Positions 47,201-62,000 of a DNA stretch of 64,000 bases are shown in pieces. The stretch comes from Sipunculus nudus (Eukaryota > Annelida > Sipuncula > Golfingiida > Sipunculidae): positions 10,939,676 through 11,003,675 of the forward strand of contig CM049311.1 in assembly GCA_026874595.1 (NCBI GenBank), given 5' to 3'. The translations under genes and the position numbers were made by a program. Positions within the stretch are counted from its first letter, which is position 1, and each line of letters begins with the position of its first letter. Under the pieces are notes generated by a model. It was not told the DNA's origin. It searched no databases and saw only the letters and a list, made by a program, of their open reading frames with translations.

Positions 47201-50200
47201 GGGTGCAAACACACCCCATAACTTCGAGAATATAGGTCGCAGTGACCTAATTTCAGGTTTGCAAGGAGATCTTTTTATAACCTCTAAGACTGCATAGGGT
47301 TCATGGCCCTAGCCCCTACGGTTAAGATTTGTGCCCTGCTAACTGACGGCCGGCCGGCCGGACAGACGGAAGGACGACGGACAAAGACCCATCGCTATAG
47401 CCCAGCATGACTGAAAGTCAGCTGAGCTAAAAATACCAACCAATGCCTGCAAATATAAACAAGTTACACAAATCATAAATATCACAGGTTTCCCCTTATC
47501 ATTTATCAGGTGATTATATTATTTAACTGTAAATGAAATACCTCTTGGCCTAAAAGAACAAGTGACCCATGGGTCATGACGCTCAGCTGCCAAGCATGAC
47601 CTGTGACATCATGGACTGAGATTCACAACTTCCAGGCAAATTTTGAAGAACCAATTTGCCAATTTGTTGAAAATTTTCTATGACAACAGAAATATATAAT
47701 ACCTATGTCTGGTTAAAACACAGTGAATTGATGGTCTGAGGAAAATGCATGATTGTTAAGCTATCAGGAACTATTCCAACAGCTTGCTTGAAACCTGTCA
47801 GTCTCAAAAGGAACACCACAAAGGGCAAATATAAGATCAAAATATATAGCAAAAATCAAGGAAATACATGCAAGAATTATTGAGAAACAGGTGCTTCTGT
47901 GTGAATTTTTATTCAATACAAGCCAACTGTACTGCACTTTTATAAATGATGGTAATATTTATTCAGAAATATTTGACCCAATCCTTTACAAGATTACATA
48001 AATATACATCCAACTGCATTCACTTTAACTGTTCTTGAGATAAAATGATCAAAAGGAATTAAAAGATGGTTGCCTGGTGGCCATATTGGACTTCTGACAA
48101 GTCTGAAATCAGACAACAAACATTCTCTAAATCGGACCAAACATTAAAGAAAAATGACTGAAAATGCCCTGAAGAAAGAATTTCTAAGGTGGCTAACTGG
48201 CAGACATAATGGATTTCTGACAAGTATGACATTTGATATCCCACATTCTCCAATAAGAGACCAAACTTGGGGCAAATTATCCAGTAATAAATGCCCAAAA
48301 TAATTCAAAAGGCATGTCAAGGCCCTCATATCAGATTTATAGATATGCAATTGTAAAAAGTGTAAGTCCAATATTTTTATTATCACTCTGCTTTTCAATG
48401 GGGTCAGCAGGGTAGGTAAACTGCCAAACCTGAAAGAAAAGAAATGCAGAAAGCATGTTTAAGAGTCTTGAAATAAAACAAAAAGCCATCCTAAATCAAG
48501 GTACAGATCCACATATTATGAGAACAAACACTTGCTTTTATATGTGGTGATATATATTAAAATATTCAGATATCTAGGAAACTAAGTTTATTGCTAGGAT
48601 TCCATAAAATAAACTGCAAAATGTTCCCATCATCTTATAAATCAGTAGCTAAACCTTAATTCTATACTCTCATAGTCTTAATGCCTGGCTGAAGCATTCT
48701 GACAACAGTGTTTTTGTTATGAAGTAACGAGGTACTTATCACTGAGCCTTATCACTTAATAGGCTGATACAAAAGGGAGTCATATGTCACCAGTGTCACT
48801 AACAATTACAGCCACACAGGGAGATGTACCAGCTGGAGTGGGATGGTTATATATACAAGAAAAATAGAGATGGTCTATAAAATAAGTAATTGTGAACATC
48901 CCTGACCTATGACCTTGGCCTTTTGCCCATATATCAACTGGATTCTTTCTAAATGATGGGTAACTACTGACCACTTAAATCTGGTGTTATTACTTGGCAA
49001 CCAATGGGTGAATAACTTTGTCCTGCAACCTTTAACCTGCTGACCAGCTGACCCCAAAATCAATAAGTTATTTATTCAAGCAAAAAGACCCATAAATATG
49101 AAGTTTGAGTCAAACTGAGTGATGCATAGATGTGGCATATGTGAAAGACTGAAGGTTTGGGTTGAACAGTTACACTTGAAATATGCTCACAAGCATTTAG
49201 AACAATTAAATATTGTGACCTTGACCTTTGACTTTTTGACCTCAACATCAATAGGCTTCTTCCCTTATTGGTAGGTAAGCCATATATGACAGATGGAAGG
49301 TACAGATTGAAAAGTTTGCCTGAAAATGACTCCACGCAAGAAGTGGGTGCTGTGAACTTGACCTTTGACCTCAAAATCAACAGGTCTTTTCCTCTGTTGG
49401 CAGAGAAGCGATGTCAGTGCTGGAAGGTTTGGAATGAAAAATCGAGCTTGAAATGTGTCCACTACCTTTTCAAAGAAGTGGATCCTGTGACCCTGACCTC
49501 TGACCTTGTGACCTCAAAATCTATAGGATTCTTCTCCAACTTAGTAGGTGAGCTATATGTGAAAGATCAAAGAATTGGGATGAAAGGGTTGGCTTAAAAT
49601 GCATCCACAGGCTTTTCAAAGAGGAGGCCCCTGTGACCTTGACCTTTGACCTTTTGACTTAAAAAAAATAATGATTCTTCCCCTGTTGGTAGGTGAGCTG
49701 TATGTGAAAGATGGAAGGTTTGGGATGAAAATTTTGTCTCAAAGAGTTATATCTGGGGGATGCAAACACACCCCATAACTTCGAGAATATAGGTCGCAGT
49801 GACCTAATTTCAGGTTTGCAAGGAGATCTTTTTATAACCTCTAAGACTGCATAGGGTTCATGGCCCTAGCCCCTACGGTTATGATTTGTGCCCTGCTAAC
49901 GGACGGACGGCCGGCCGTACGGACAGACAGAAGGACGCCGGACAAAGACCCATCGCTATAGCCCAGCATGACTGAAAGTCAGCTGAGCTAAAAACACCCT
50001 CGATCTTACTTGGATCAACTGTACCACTTTACTGTTCCTCTGACTGCCTTTAAATATCCATTTTTACTACTGGTGTTATCAATACAACTTAAACCTAGAC
50101 CTATCAGGTGTCCCATTATAAAGATACAGCTCTCACTTTCCATATATACTAATAAGACCAAAAGGCCTCTGCATGCACTATATAAATATGTGACTTTTAC

Positions 50201-53200
50201 AGTTTCTTATGAGCACACCCCTCTTCTGAGCCCAAATTTATCAAATTGCTTACTTGAATGACTGACCATTCCTGTGATAAATATTTGTTGCCTAATTTTT
50301 TAAAGAAATAGTTTGACTGACATCAGTATTGACTAAAAAGAATGGTGACTTTTAATGCTAGCAGTGAACTCTATGTCAAGAATCCCATAATCAAAGGGGT
50401 GGGTGTGTGTGGTGGTGTGGGGGGGGTGTGCTTATTTGGGCTGGGGCACTCATAAGGTAAAATACATATTTATATACAGCTGCAGGGATCCCAAATTACA
50501 GGAACTCTCTAAATTATAAACAATTGATGGAGTCCTATTTCATACTTAATCAGAGATCCTTGGCCTCCCTAATGCAGGCACCTCTCTACTATGGACAAAT
50601 TCCCGAGACCTGCCAGTGTCTGTAATAGAGAGATTCTACTATACAAGATCCTTTTTACCTGTGGTGTGACTGAGACTGAGACTGGATTTGTCATTCTCTG
50701 TGTGTGAGGCTGGTGTACTTGACTTGGCTGTGGAGCAGGGGGCTGGACTGTCACAGGAGCTGCAGGGCTTGCTGTAAAGTTAAAATACAGTCACTGAGTC
50801 ACAGTTCATATTTTTTGAGTAGACGTTTTAAACATCTGATCTCGACAGTCATCCTGCCAGCTATATATAAAGTGTATATGAAATGAAACATGAAATATAT
50901 TCACACATTTTGATGACCTGCATTAAATATATGATACTTATGATTTGACATATTAACACTGTTATAAATTCAAAATATGAAGCCTTATGGTGTGTGGTAT
51001 ACCCCACATGGTATATTTTTTTACGCCTTACACTTGTACTCTTGGACTTCTCAGGCCTGTGTACTTTTTGTAGCTACTCTTAGCTCCCTGAGGAGCATAC
51101 AACTAAAGTATTTGTCTGCTGCCCGTGATTCACTCATTCACTCCAGAGGTTAGAAGGTGCATCTAATGGCAAGAACTTGGCTTAGCGTAGTAGCATAAAA
51201 TAATAGTCCACAGGTCAGAAACTTAACTACATAAAGAAACGGTTCTTCTAGCTTTTATATAAGAGAAAAACAGATTTACAGTAATGTGAGCTTTCTGACT
51301 ATGAACACTAAAGAATGAATCACTGAAATAATATATGATGCAAATTTTAAGTTGGGACACCACTAACATCTGAAATTTAACTAATGAGGAGCAGTAATAG
51401 TTTCTGACTAGACTCAGGACTACTTTATGCAGCATTGTTCTTTATTGTGAATGCAATTTGTCAAAAGGCTTGGATGAAGTAGGTCACAGTGACCTGATGC
51501 AGGATTGTTACAAAAATTAACCAAGACACGCTTGCATGACAGATTTTACACACAATTTTAACTAGTAATTATTTTCCCAAAAATGTGCACAGATAGTGAC
51601 ATCTTTGTTGGATTATTCAGCAAGTAACAGTTGTAACTTCCCTACTCACCCACAGAGGGCACCTGTGTTGTTGCTGATGGCACTTTGAAGGTTGTGTCAG
51701 CAGCAGGACTGGCAACAGCAACAGCGACTGTAGGGTTACTCTTGATGAATGTGACGGATGTCGGTCCAGCCTGGCTAAATGGACCTACAGAAGTTCAATA
51801 AGATCATGAGAGTACCAGATATATTCCTGAGGAAGGGACACACAGCATATGTTGCTCTGTCTGTACCACTTTACTGGCTATTGATAAGCTGATGATATTC
51901 TGATGGCTAAGAAATGACAAATTTGAGTAAATTCCATCTGACAACCATTATGGGTGGTCCCATGTGTAAGCATTAATATTTGTAAAGTATGCAACTGATC
52001 ACATCAGTATCATTTAAACTAATTCCATCGCTGATTCTGTACCTTGTGCAGGGCTGTTGACTTGGTTGACGATGGCTACTGAGCTGGGAATCCCCATGGT
52101 GACTGGCTCAGCCTTCACTGCATCCTTGTCAAACTTACCAGTGACAGCTGCTGGGCTACGCGGCCGCTCTAAAGATTTAAGTACATGTATAACACAAGTC
52201 ATGGATAACCTCTGATAAATGAAAGATGTCAGCTTGTCACAGCCAACCTGTGAAATGTGGACAACTTATATTAGGATTACTGCTTAAAGGCTCACTGAAG
52301 CATACACAGAATTGACACCTAAAACACCCTCTTACAGTAAGAATTCTCTCAGGTCAAACATGCTGCATATTTTATTTTCAGTCTTTAGAAGCCCATTAAT
52401 GGCAAACAATCTCTGTTTTAACTGTTGCAAATTTGGCAAAGACAGAATAAAACTAAAACATATATTGTCTGAACCCTAAAATAAATTAACAGTAAAGGGT
52501 TGAATACAGGAAAGAGAATAGGACATGTTTCAGTTGTATTTCACTAGACTTCATAAAATTTTACAGAAAAGTTTAATACTTTCATGATATACTGGTTGTA
52601 AAAAGTTATACATGTCTGATGTATCTGTTTATAAAAATGCACCTAATTTAAGTCGTTTATCAATATAGCCATTTTTACAAGGTTTCACCTGTGTAGACTG
52701 ATATACCATGGTATCATTGAAGTGCGGCAGCTGTATCTAGAGGTAAAATGCTCACCTTTAAGTTGGTATCCCTTCAGCAGTACAAGATGTCTGGAGTCTG
52801 TTGCGTAGTTTGTGGTCCGCATACTGGACAAATCACCCCCAGCCTGACAGACAAAATATAAATTATAGATGTCAACCATATAGAGAAGTCTCATGGGAAT
52901 ATATCAGGGAAAGCCTTTCTGCATGAAGTAGCAAGGGACCCATGGGTCACGGCGCTCAGCTGATCGTGATTGTACTATAAATGTTTCTCCACTGTAATAC
53001 TATATCGAGTCGATAAAGCTTATGAATATCATGGACATGTTGGGCTATTATAAAGGAATGTAATGTAATATGTGAGTAAATGATAAATGAAATTACCTGA
53101 CTGATGGATTAATAGAGTCAAATATAGTGTTTATTTGTTATTTATTTAGGAGGGGTTGAAAATTGTGTTATATTTGAGCAAATATGAATGCAATGACAGC

Positions 53201-55966
53201 AGTAATAAGCAGTAGTAGAATGATGATAAGGCTATTTGTTGAAGGATCTAAAGTGTATGGTAGTCTGCAAGCTTTCAATTTGACAGATATGATGTTATGA
53301 TTAACTATGCTGATGAAGTGATTTATGAATTTGTGACTGTATGACACAATATCTCTTTAGTCTTGACAAGGTACATTATTGTGATGCCCACTATGTCTAC
53401 ATATTATACAATATTGACATAATTTCTGGCATGTACATAGGTACCTATGGACGAATAGTTATACAAAATATTAAAGTATGAATATATCTGATTCATCTTG
53501 TTCTTGCTTACTGAGGCTGACTTTGGGATGGGGTTCGGAGAAGGGAAAAGTGAGGGCAGCACAAAGGTGGATGTAGAAATATTCTATTGTAATGTTTTTC
53601 ATTTATATAAGAATATGAAAAGCTAAGAGGAAAGGGGCCCTCCTACTTTGTTATAGTAAAGTTCTAAATATATGATTGCAAACTAATACTCTGACAAGAC
53701 TGTCATGAAGAAAAACAGTAAAATTTTGAGATACTGTGATGCATATGAAAATTTACAGATGGACAGGCAAGTGGACAGAATGGACTAATACCTTTATTTC
53801 ACTTTCAAGGGAATAATGCATTTAAGTTTATATATAATCCTATTTTTTTTAAGCATATCCACTTTTTCCATTAAGAAGTTTTTATCTGAATCATTTTTTT
53901 TATTTACAGGTTTTATAAATTTTTAATAAAAAAACCTGAAAATATAAGTTAAAATATTAGAATTGTTGCAAAAGTTGCAATCATTATATATACAGAGTAT
54001 TACTGGAATTAATAGTCAATTTCACACCTGGTGAAGTTTTTACTCTTCTGACGTAAGGAATTACTTATCTGATGAACATCCACACTTTCATAACAATACA
54101 CCACTTTGTGGACACAATTAAACGTACACTTTAATCATTGTAACCCTGGTGGTACAATACAAAATCTAAAATGTAGCATAGCCTAGAATAAGAATGAATC
54201 AAATACAGAAAAAAATAACATTCATCTAGTTTATGCACCATCTGGGGGGGGGGGGAGTTCAGGGCAGAGGGGAAGCATGCTGGTAGTGGCCAGGCTGACC
54301 CAAGGCAAGCTGCCTGGGGTGGGTTACATAATGCAAGTGAAGGCTGTACTTCTAGGTGGGCTAGATGTAAACAACACTTGACATGGTGTATGAAAACATA
54401 TATAAAAGCTATTCTTTCCAATCAATTTCTTTGAAATTTCAGATTTTAAAAGATTAAATCCTTATGTATATATGCTGTGAAAATTAAATCAACAGTGCCA
54501 AAGTTGGACAAAATTTGACAAATATTGTTTTTTTATTTATGCTAATAACTTGAAAAATTTGCAAAATTCAGATCTAATTTTGGGTAAACAATTGAATCTT
54601 GATTAAATAAAGTTATATTCCTGAAAAAAAGTCTCTAGGTTCAGCAATTCTTATGTTAGGTGAGTAAATATATTTCCTGATTTTTTAAAAAATTGCATTA
54701 TGTTTTGGCCCATAACTTCAAAATAATACCCAATACTAATTTTTGGTATGTTCATAGAAAATGTATGAAAGAATGTGAATACTAAATACGATCAAAAACA
54801 GATCAGTGGTTTTGATATTAGGCAGCCTTGAAGTGTAACAATGGCTTTTTTTATGGAAAACAGAGTTTTTTTTCCCTTAATATCTCGAAGGAACGAAGTC
54901 CTAATGACCCAATTTTTGGTATGGTAGGAGATTTTGGGGACATCTTAAATTATGCCAACAGCCTGGGGAGCATAGAGATGTGCACTGAATAACCTACAGT
55001 CATCAAAGTGGACTGCTTGACAATGTAAGGGAATACAACAAGAGCCTCCAAAAAAATTCAATAACTAGGCTAATTTTGCAGCTTTTATTTTCAAATTTCA
55101 GATTTCAACAGATTAATTCCTTATGTATACATGCTGTGAAAATTAAATCCACAGTACTTACAGGAAAAAAACGTGCCGTGGTCAAAGTTGGGCAAAATTT
55201 AAGGTACCAATTTTATATTTTTGCCAATATTTAAATAAAATTTAACAGATTTTGATCTAATTTTTGGTATACAATTAAATTTTGATTAATTAAAGTTGTA
55301 TTACTGGAAAAAAGTCCCTACCTTTAACATTTTTGGTCTTAAGTGACCAAATATCTTCCTGATTTTTTTACAAAGTCCATTATGTTTGTGCCCATAACTT
55401 TTTTGAATTATATAATACTGACTTAATATCTAGCATGTAGATAGGAACTATATAGAGGAATATTTATGGTAAATATGAAGAAAACCAGATGAGTGGGTTT
55501 GATATTAGGCAGTCCTGAAGTGTGAAAATAGATTCCTTAATATCTTGAAGGAACGAAGTCCTATTGGCCCAATTTTCAGCATGGTAGGAGATTTTGGGGA
55601 CATCTAACTGTATGCCGAATTTCAGATTCGTATGTCCAACGGTGTCGAAACGTGCCAGTCTTACGGACAGACATCGAGACAGACGGACAGACGGACGGAC
55701 GACGGACAATGGACCACGACTATAGCTCAGATGACTTATAGTCAGCTGAGCTAAAAATTAAGGAATACTGGAAAACATAATTTTAAATTTATATTGAAAG
55801 TATATGCTTTTATGGGAGACAAAATGTATATTTATGCTACCCTCACCAGTAAACCAGATAAACAGAAGAGCCTTTCTGTATAACGTAAAAATTAAGGAAT
55901 ATTGGAATACATAATTTTAAATTTATATGGAAGGTATAGTTTTATAGGAGGCAATAAATATAAATA

Positions 55967-56060
<94 letters not shown>

Positions 56061-59000
56061 GTAAATCTTGTTTTTATGGCCGCACGTGTATTTATAGCCG
56101 CACCCTGAGTTTGCACGGTCTCTTAAAGGAGCTCCCACGGAGGGCCAAATACCCAAAACCCCCCTTAAAGGCCGCACCTAGACTCCGTCTCTGGCCCGAG
56201 GGTAAGATTATTAGCTGCACGTAGCAAAATAAATCATGACATAGCTGCTTTAATGAAGACTAGAATAAAAAGTATTAATTACAGAGGTTAAATATGTTGC
56301 CAGATTACGTATATTAAATATATTTAACGCTCGAGATAGGGACAAAATATCTGTATGTTACTAACGACTTTTGCACATGGATTGGCAGACATTTATCAGA
56401 AAAAGAAAGATTCCCCGAACGATTGTTTCGTTTGAATGGTGGTTACGCAAAACAATTCTTGTATGCATCAAAACGCTTCTTTGCATGTACGTCGATTGTC
56501 AAAGACCATAGTATGAACACTGAATTGAAGTTTATATGTACATTTATTGAAGCAAAAAGCCTGAATACTATCCGATATTATGTACCATCACGCAGTAGCA
56601 TTCAGGGGGCAACATGATGGCTAAGACTACTGAAACTGTCAGATTTTCAACCTGCAGGAACTTAATCACTGCTCGTGGTATACATATAAAAATTTTAATG
56701 TAGAACCTTGACATGTATATCTTTCGTGCGATATATAACTTGTTATAAAAAATCTTGGTAATTGTCACCAAATAATACGTTTAAAACACCCCTGCTGAAA
56801 CACAGTGGCCCACTTCGTTGGGCATGGTCAAGCAACATTGAAATAAATGCCTACTATAAACTCATTTGCAGCATTATTAAGCAACGATTATTTGTTTAGA
56901 AAGTATAATGAATAAAAAGCTGACATCGTAAAGAGTCGCACAATGGCTGAAGATTGTTTTAAAATCAAGTTTGAGTGCCGCCATGTGCTGAAACGCCCTG
57001 GTGTTCTGCTAAGAATATTTTGAACGGCTGTACGCGGTGGGTATGGATAGTAAACAGAACAGCCACCTATTCCGTCCCAGTGTGCCTTGCGCAAATGCTA
57101 CCTTGACAAGATGGCTCCCCACACGGAAACTTTCTTGAGGAAAAAACTTGCTTACCTCGACCGGCCATTTTAATTTCACTTTAAAATCACTCGTTTTCAC
57201 GCGTCATGTTTGCTATACATGCGTATCTCGACAAGATAACTTCAGTTATTTTGATATTTAGTTAAGTTGGCCAGCGATGTTTTCAAACGCATCGGCAAAC
57301 TGTGACATGCAGGGATGTCAATGAACAATTTGACGATGATAATACCCAAGTTACCAGTATGAAAATGATTCGAATTTTCTTAGTAATTCAAGAAATGGAA
57401 TTTTCATCATAGATTAAGATTTCAAAATATTACTTTTAGAATTTAAATTAAATTAAATAAACAGTGACTTTAAATGGATCAGCAGAATATTTCTATCCAA
57501 AATATATTGGAAAATCAGTAGCAAACAAGAATACGGCACGGCATGTAAAATCTGTATATTCACCAAATTCCATCGGCTGTAGTGACATGTTCTACCATTT
57601 ATACCTACAAGCGGGTTTCCCCTCTAACACTATTTCCATTCATACAATATGTTCGTGATTGTAAAAAAAAACAAAGATTAAACAGAAGTAAATGACCGGG
57701 CTATACGCATTCAAGGATGAAGGTTTTCCAGAAACATGACATGGGGGCGAGAAGATGGGCTATTCAATATTGAGGTACATGTATCAGACATTATAAAAAA
57801 TGTCAGTAAGTAACCTGCTAAATTTGAATTTTTATAGAGGTTTTATAGTGTTCTAAATTACATATTTTGATTTTCTGAATTCTTTTTATAAACAACATAA
57901 ATTCCAAAGCAGTCCGGCTCCGTCAAAGGTATGACCGGTAATACCGATTTTTTCTATCAGACGTCACCACTAGTCCTCACCATGAATAATCTCATTCATT
58001 CTAATCTCGTAATAAGTGTTGTCATTGTTCAATGTTTATTGTTATTGTTCAATTGATTGCATATAATTATTATATTTTATATGAACATTTAGACTGTACA
58101 ATTTTATACAATAAATCTGTGACTACAAAGAGTATTTCCTGTGTGGTGTGCTTGATCTTCTCATAGTTCATTTCTGATAAACCATCTATTTATAGCCGCA
58201 TCCCGAGTTCATAAAAAAATCGAGATTTTCGATTTTGAGTTTGTTTTTAAGGCCGCGGCGATAAAAACAGGATTTACGGTATGTATAAAATGTATAATGT
58301 TGACTATCTGTATGCAGTACTTAAATGTCTAAAATGAATTAAATGAAAATTAATGAAATAAATGTCTTCTGAATCTAATTATTCCCACTCTCAGTGAATT
58401 TAATAGGACATAAGTTTGGACATCAAGTTGCAGTTTCAAAATCCTCCGTAAAAATACTCAAATACTTGAACTCCTTAAGAGTTTATACCCTCTGGCCAAG
58501 GTCTACATTATAAAGCCACCCCTGATTCACACAGGAGTGAACAGGTACTGACAACACCATGATGGGCGGCTGCTGGGTTATCACACTTCCAAAACATCAA
58601 TCTCCATGACTTTTTATTTCCTAGAAATTTAGGACATCATACCTTCTGAAATACTGCTTCATTTACGAAATTGAATCATCAATGACCAGTTTAATTTTCA
58701 ATCAACCGAAAAAGAAAACACTTTTAAAATGAGACAAATGTTTATTTCTGCATGATATGTACTGTTCCCTCCTCAACTCTGATAGAAACTAAGGCATTTT
58801 GAAATGAAACTGCAATGGGTAAGAAATTGGATGATTTCATGACTTTGAAATTTTTCTACAGGTCAAAAACTTTGTAAGATCTTTAGATGTGTGTAAATTC
58901 TGTGGTTGGCTTCCCTCGAGCAGAACATTTGTCTAACTCCTTTGGTTTTTTGAAACAAGGGACCCATGGGTCACATCGCTCAGCTGAATTTTGGAAAATA

Positions 59001-62000
59001 TTAGTAACTGCAAAATATTTTTATTTCTTTTGGTTTTTCATGTATATTATCATTAGAAAAGCTATGAGAAAATGGCCCTGCTAAAATGAAACTCTGTAAA
59101 TTATAGAATAATGGACATGAGCTAAACCATTTAGTGATGCACCAATGGAACAAATAGGCCTACCGTAAGTGTTATTTAAAAGTAACATTTCATAAACAAA
59201 TAATGTGTGAAGGTAATTAAGTTTTCAAAAGTTAAATATATGACCATATGCGTTTAAAATTAATCCCATAAAGTTTGACCAATTTTCCTAATTTTAATAC
59301 TAAGTAAACAGTGTTATTCACACCTAGGCCCCGCCAACTTTAAGAGATATGAATGAAATGCTACAAAGTATTTATATCTTCTTAAATCTTGTCAGTTAGC
59401 ACTTACATTAGGTCCTAATATTTTATCACATTTGAATATTAAGATTAAATTCCTGATTTTTTTTCTTTAAAACAATCAAAATTGTCCAAGTCTCATCAAA
59501 AAGAATTTATTTAACATTAAAATTATAAGATTCATCTGGTTTATTAGTCCTGTGGATTGAAGGGGTGGGTGGGGGGAGGGGTCTCCGTTAATACTGCTCG
59601 TTGCTGAAAAAAATGTTAATTTTAAGATTCATCTAGTTCATAGTACAGGTCTGTCAACAGAATGGGGGGGGGGGGGGGGGGGTGTTGCCAGAGAAAAAAG
59701 CACCCTGTGGTATGGTATTAACTGCAGACAGCCTAATCAAGCTCAACTCAGTGGAGAGAGCTGCACTGAATGACCTGCAGTCACCAAAGTGGACTGCTTG
59801 ACAATGTAAGGAAATACAACAAGAGCCTCCAAAATAAATTCAATTACCAGCCTAATTTTGCAGCTTTTATTTTCAAATTTCAGATTTTAACAGATTAAAT
59901 CCTTATGTGTACATGCTGTGAAAATTAAATCCACAGTACTTACAGGAAAAAAACGTGCCGTGGCCAAAGTTGGGCAAAATTTAAGGTACCAATTTTTATT
60001 TTTGCTAATATTTTTAAAAAATTTAAAAGATATTGATCTAAATTTTGGTACAATTTAATTTTGATTAATTTAAGTTATATTACTGCAAAAATGTCCTTAG
60101 CTTTAAAATGTTTTGTGTTAAGCAATCAAATATCTTTTCTGATTTTTTTACAAAATGCATTATGTTTTAGCCCATAACTTTTTTTAATTATATAATACAG
60201 ACCTTATTTCTGGCATGTATATAGGAACTATATAGAGGAATATTTATGGTAAATATGAGGAAAAACAGATGTGTGGTTTTGATATTAGGCAGTCCTGAAG
60301 TGTGAAAATAGATTTCTAATAAAAAATTGAGGTTTTTCCTTAATATCTCGAAGGAACAAAGTCCTATTGACCCAATTTTCGGCATGGTAGGAGATTTTTG
60401 GGGACATCTCACTGTATGCCGAATTTCAGATTCATCGGTCCAATAGTGTCGAAACATGCCAGTCTTACGGATGGACATCTGGACGGCCGGATGGCAAGAC
60501 GGACGGACAGACAGACGGACGGAGGACGGAAAATGGACCACGACTTTAGCTCAGATGACTTATAGTCAGCTGAGCTAAAAACCAGACCTTTGAAAAGTTA
60601 AAGAACAAAAGGTCTTTAAGGCAAGGAATGACAATAAACCCAAGAAATTTGTATTGTGTATGCTGTGTGTATCATTAATGTATTATCTACATCTCATGTC
60701 TGTGCCAACTTACCTTTTCAAAAAGACGGAACAGTGCTGGGATTTTCCTGGGTGATATGATGGAGATGTTTATTCCTTTCTGTAAGTAAAATAATTTCTT
60801 CTGAGATGTAAGACAAAAATCAATAACTAAATCTGAGCTTAAAATTAGGTGATACCATCTTTATTCCTATTTGGCAATCCCTCTAATTTGTTGACCCCAA
60901 AAATATTTCATTATTTTTCATTATCATTATTCTCAAATGAATCTTATTTCTCAACTGCTGACAATGATAAGGTGAACAGCCTCTGTCTTTTGCAGGCACT
61001 GCAGTTTGTATCTTACAAGCATTGTTCATATAACATGACATACCATCACGCTACAAACGTATCAAACTTGAGTTTGTTTGCAAATGTAACCGGTCAATTA
61101 TTTTTTAAGATACAAATTATCATTTATCATAATGTATATAATGTTCAAAAGTTCTAAATGAACTTCATTCTGTGACTAAACAAACTTGTGTACCACACCT
61201 AGTACAAGCATGGTCAGTGTGCAATTCACAAGGGATATTAAGCTTGCGGGAATAAATTCAAATTTTATTGAATAAAGCAAATTTGTTTAATAGTTATCAG
61301 GAAAACAGGTAAAACATAATAACATTTACCATTTTGTGAAAGTAATGATTTAATAAAAAGACTTGTGTCTTTTTTTAAGCAAAAATAAAGTGTCAATAGC
61401 ATTGTTTCTGCAAGACATCAAACTCTTGATGATACCTTTTAAATATTAAAACAATAGCCTTTATATATTTTGAGAACCATTTGGAATTGAACTTCATATT
61501 TCTGCAGACTTACTCAGTCTAATTTGACTTTTTGATGTCATCATTCTCACATTTCATATCCTTTGTTATTATATATTACCTCATTCATAAGAAGCAGTAG
61601 TTGTTCCATTGTGTAACCACAGTATGTAGCATTGCACTGACCGGGAATGTCACCTGGTGGGGAGTTACACACCACAATACAATGTTTCTCTGCCGTTGTA
61701 ACCCTGAGATACAGAAGATAATTTTATTAATATTAATACATGAAATAAAACATGCAATAAAACAAATGCAGTAAGTCTGACCTAAGAAAATCTGTCCATA
61801 TGAATGAGTACTTAGTGTCAATCATAGTTGGTTCTCAGCAAAGGATTGAACTTAATTCAAAACTGGTTCTCTAATTATTAATATGCCAAAATCATCAAAT
61901 CCAAACAGATGTAACAAGGTGTCTCCATCTTTGATAAAGGGTCCTCCAAACTGTAGAGGTCTTTAAAAATTGTGCAATATTATATAAGTATATTTGATGC

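Noticed and set aside
55902-56177. Frames with alternating Tyr-Ile residues
   Set aside because: Translation of the (AT)n microsatellite.
57009-57200. A minus-strand ATG reading MAGRGKQ, resembling the start of histone H2A
   Set aside because: The similarity ends after about seven residues, followed by unrelated sequence and a stop; it lies inside a TIR transposon, so it is probably chance.
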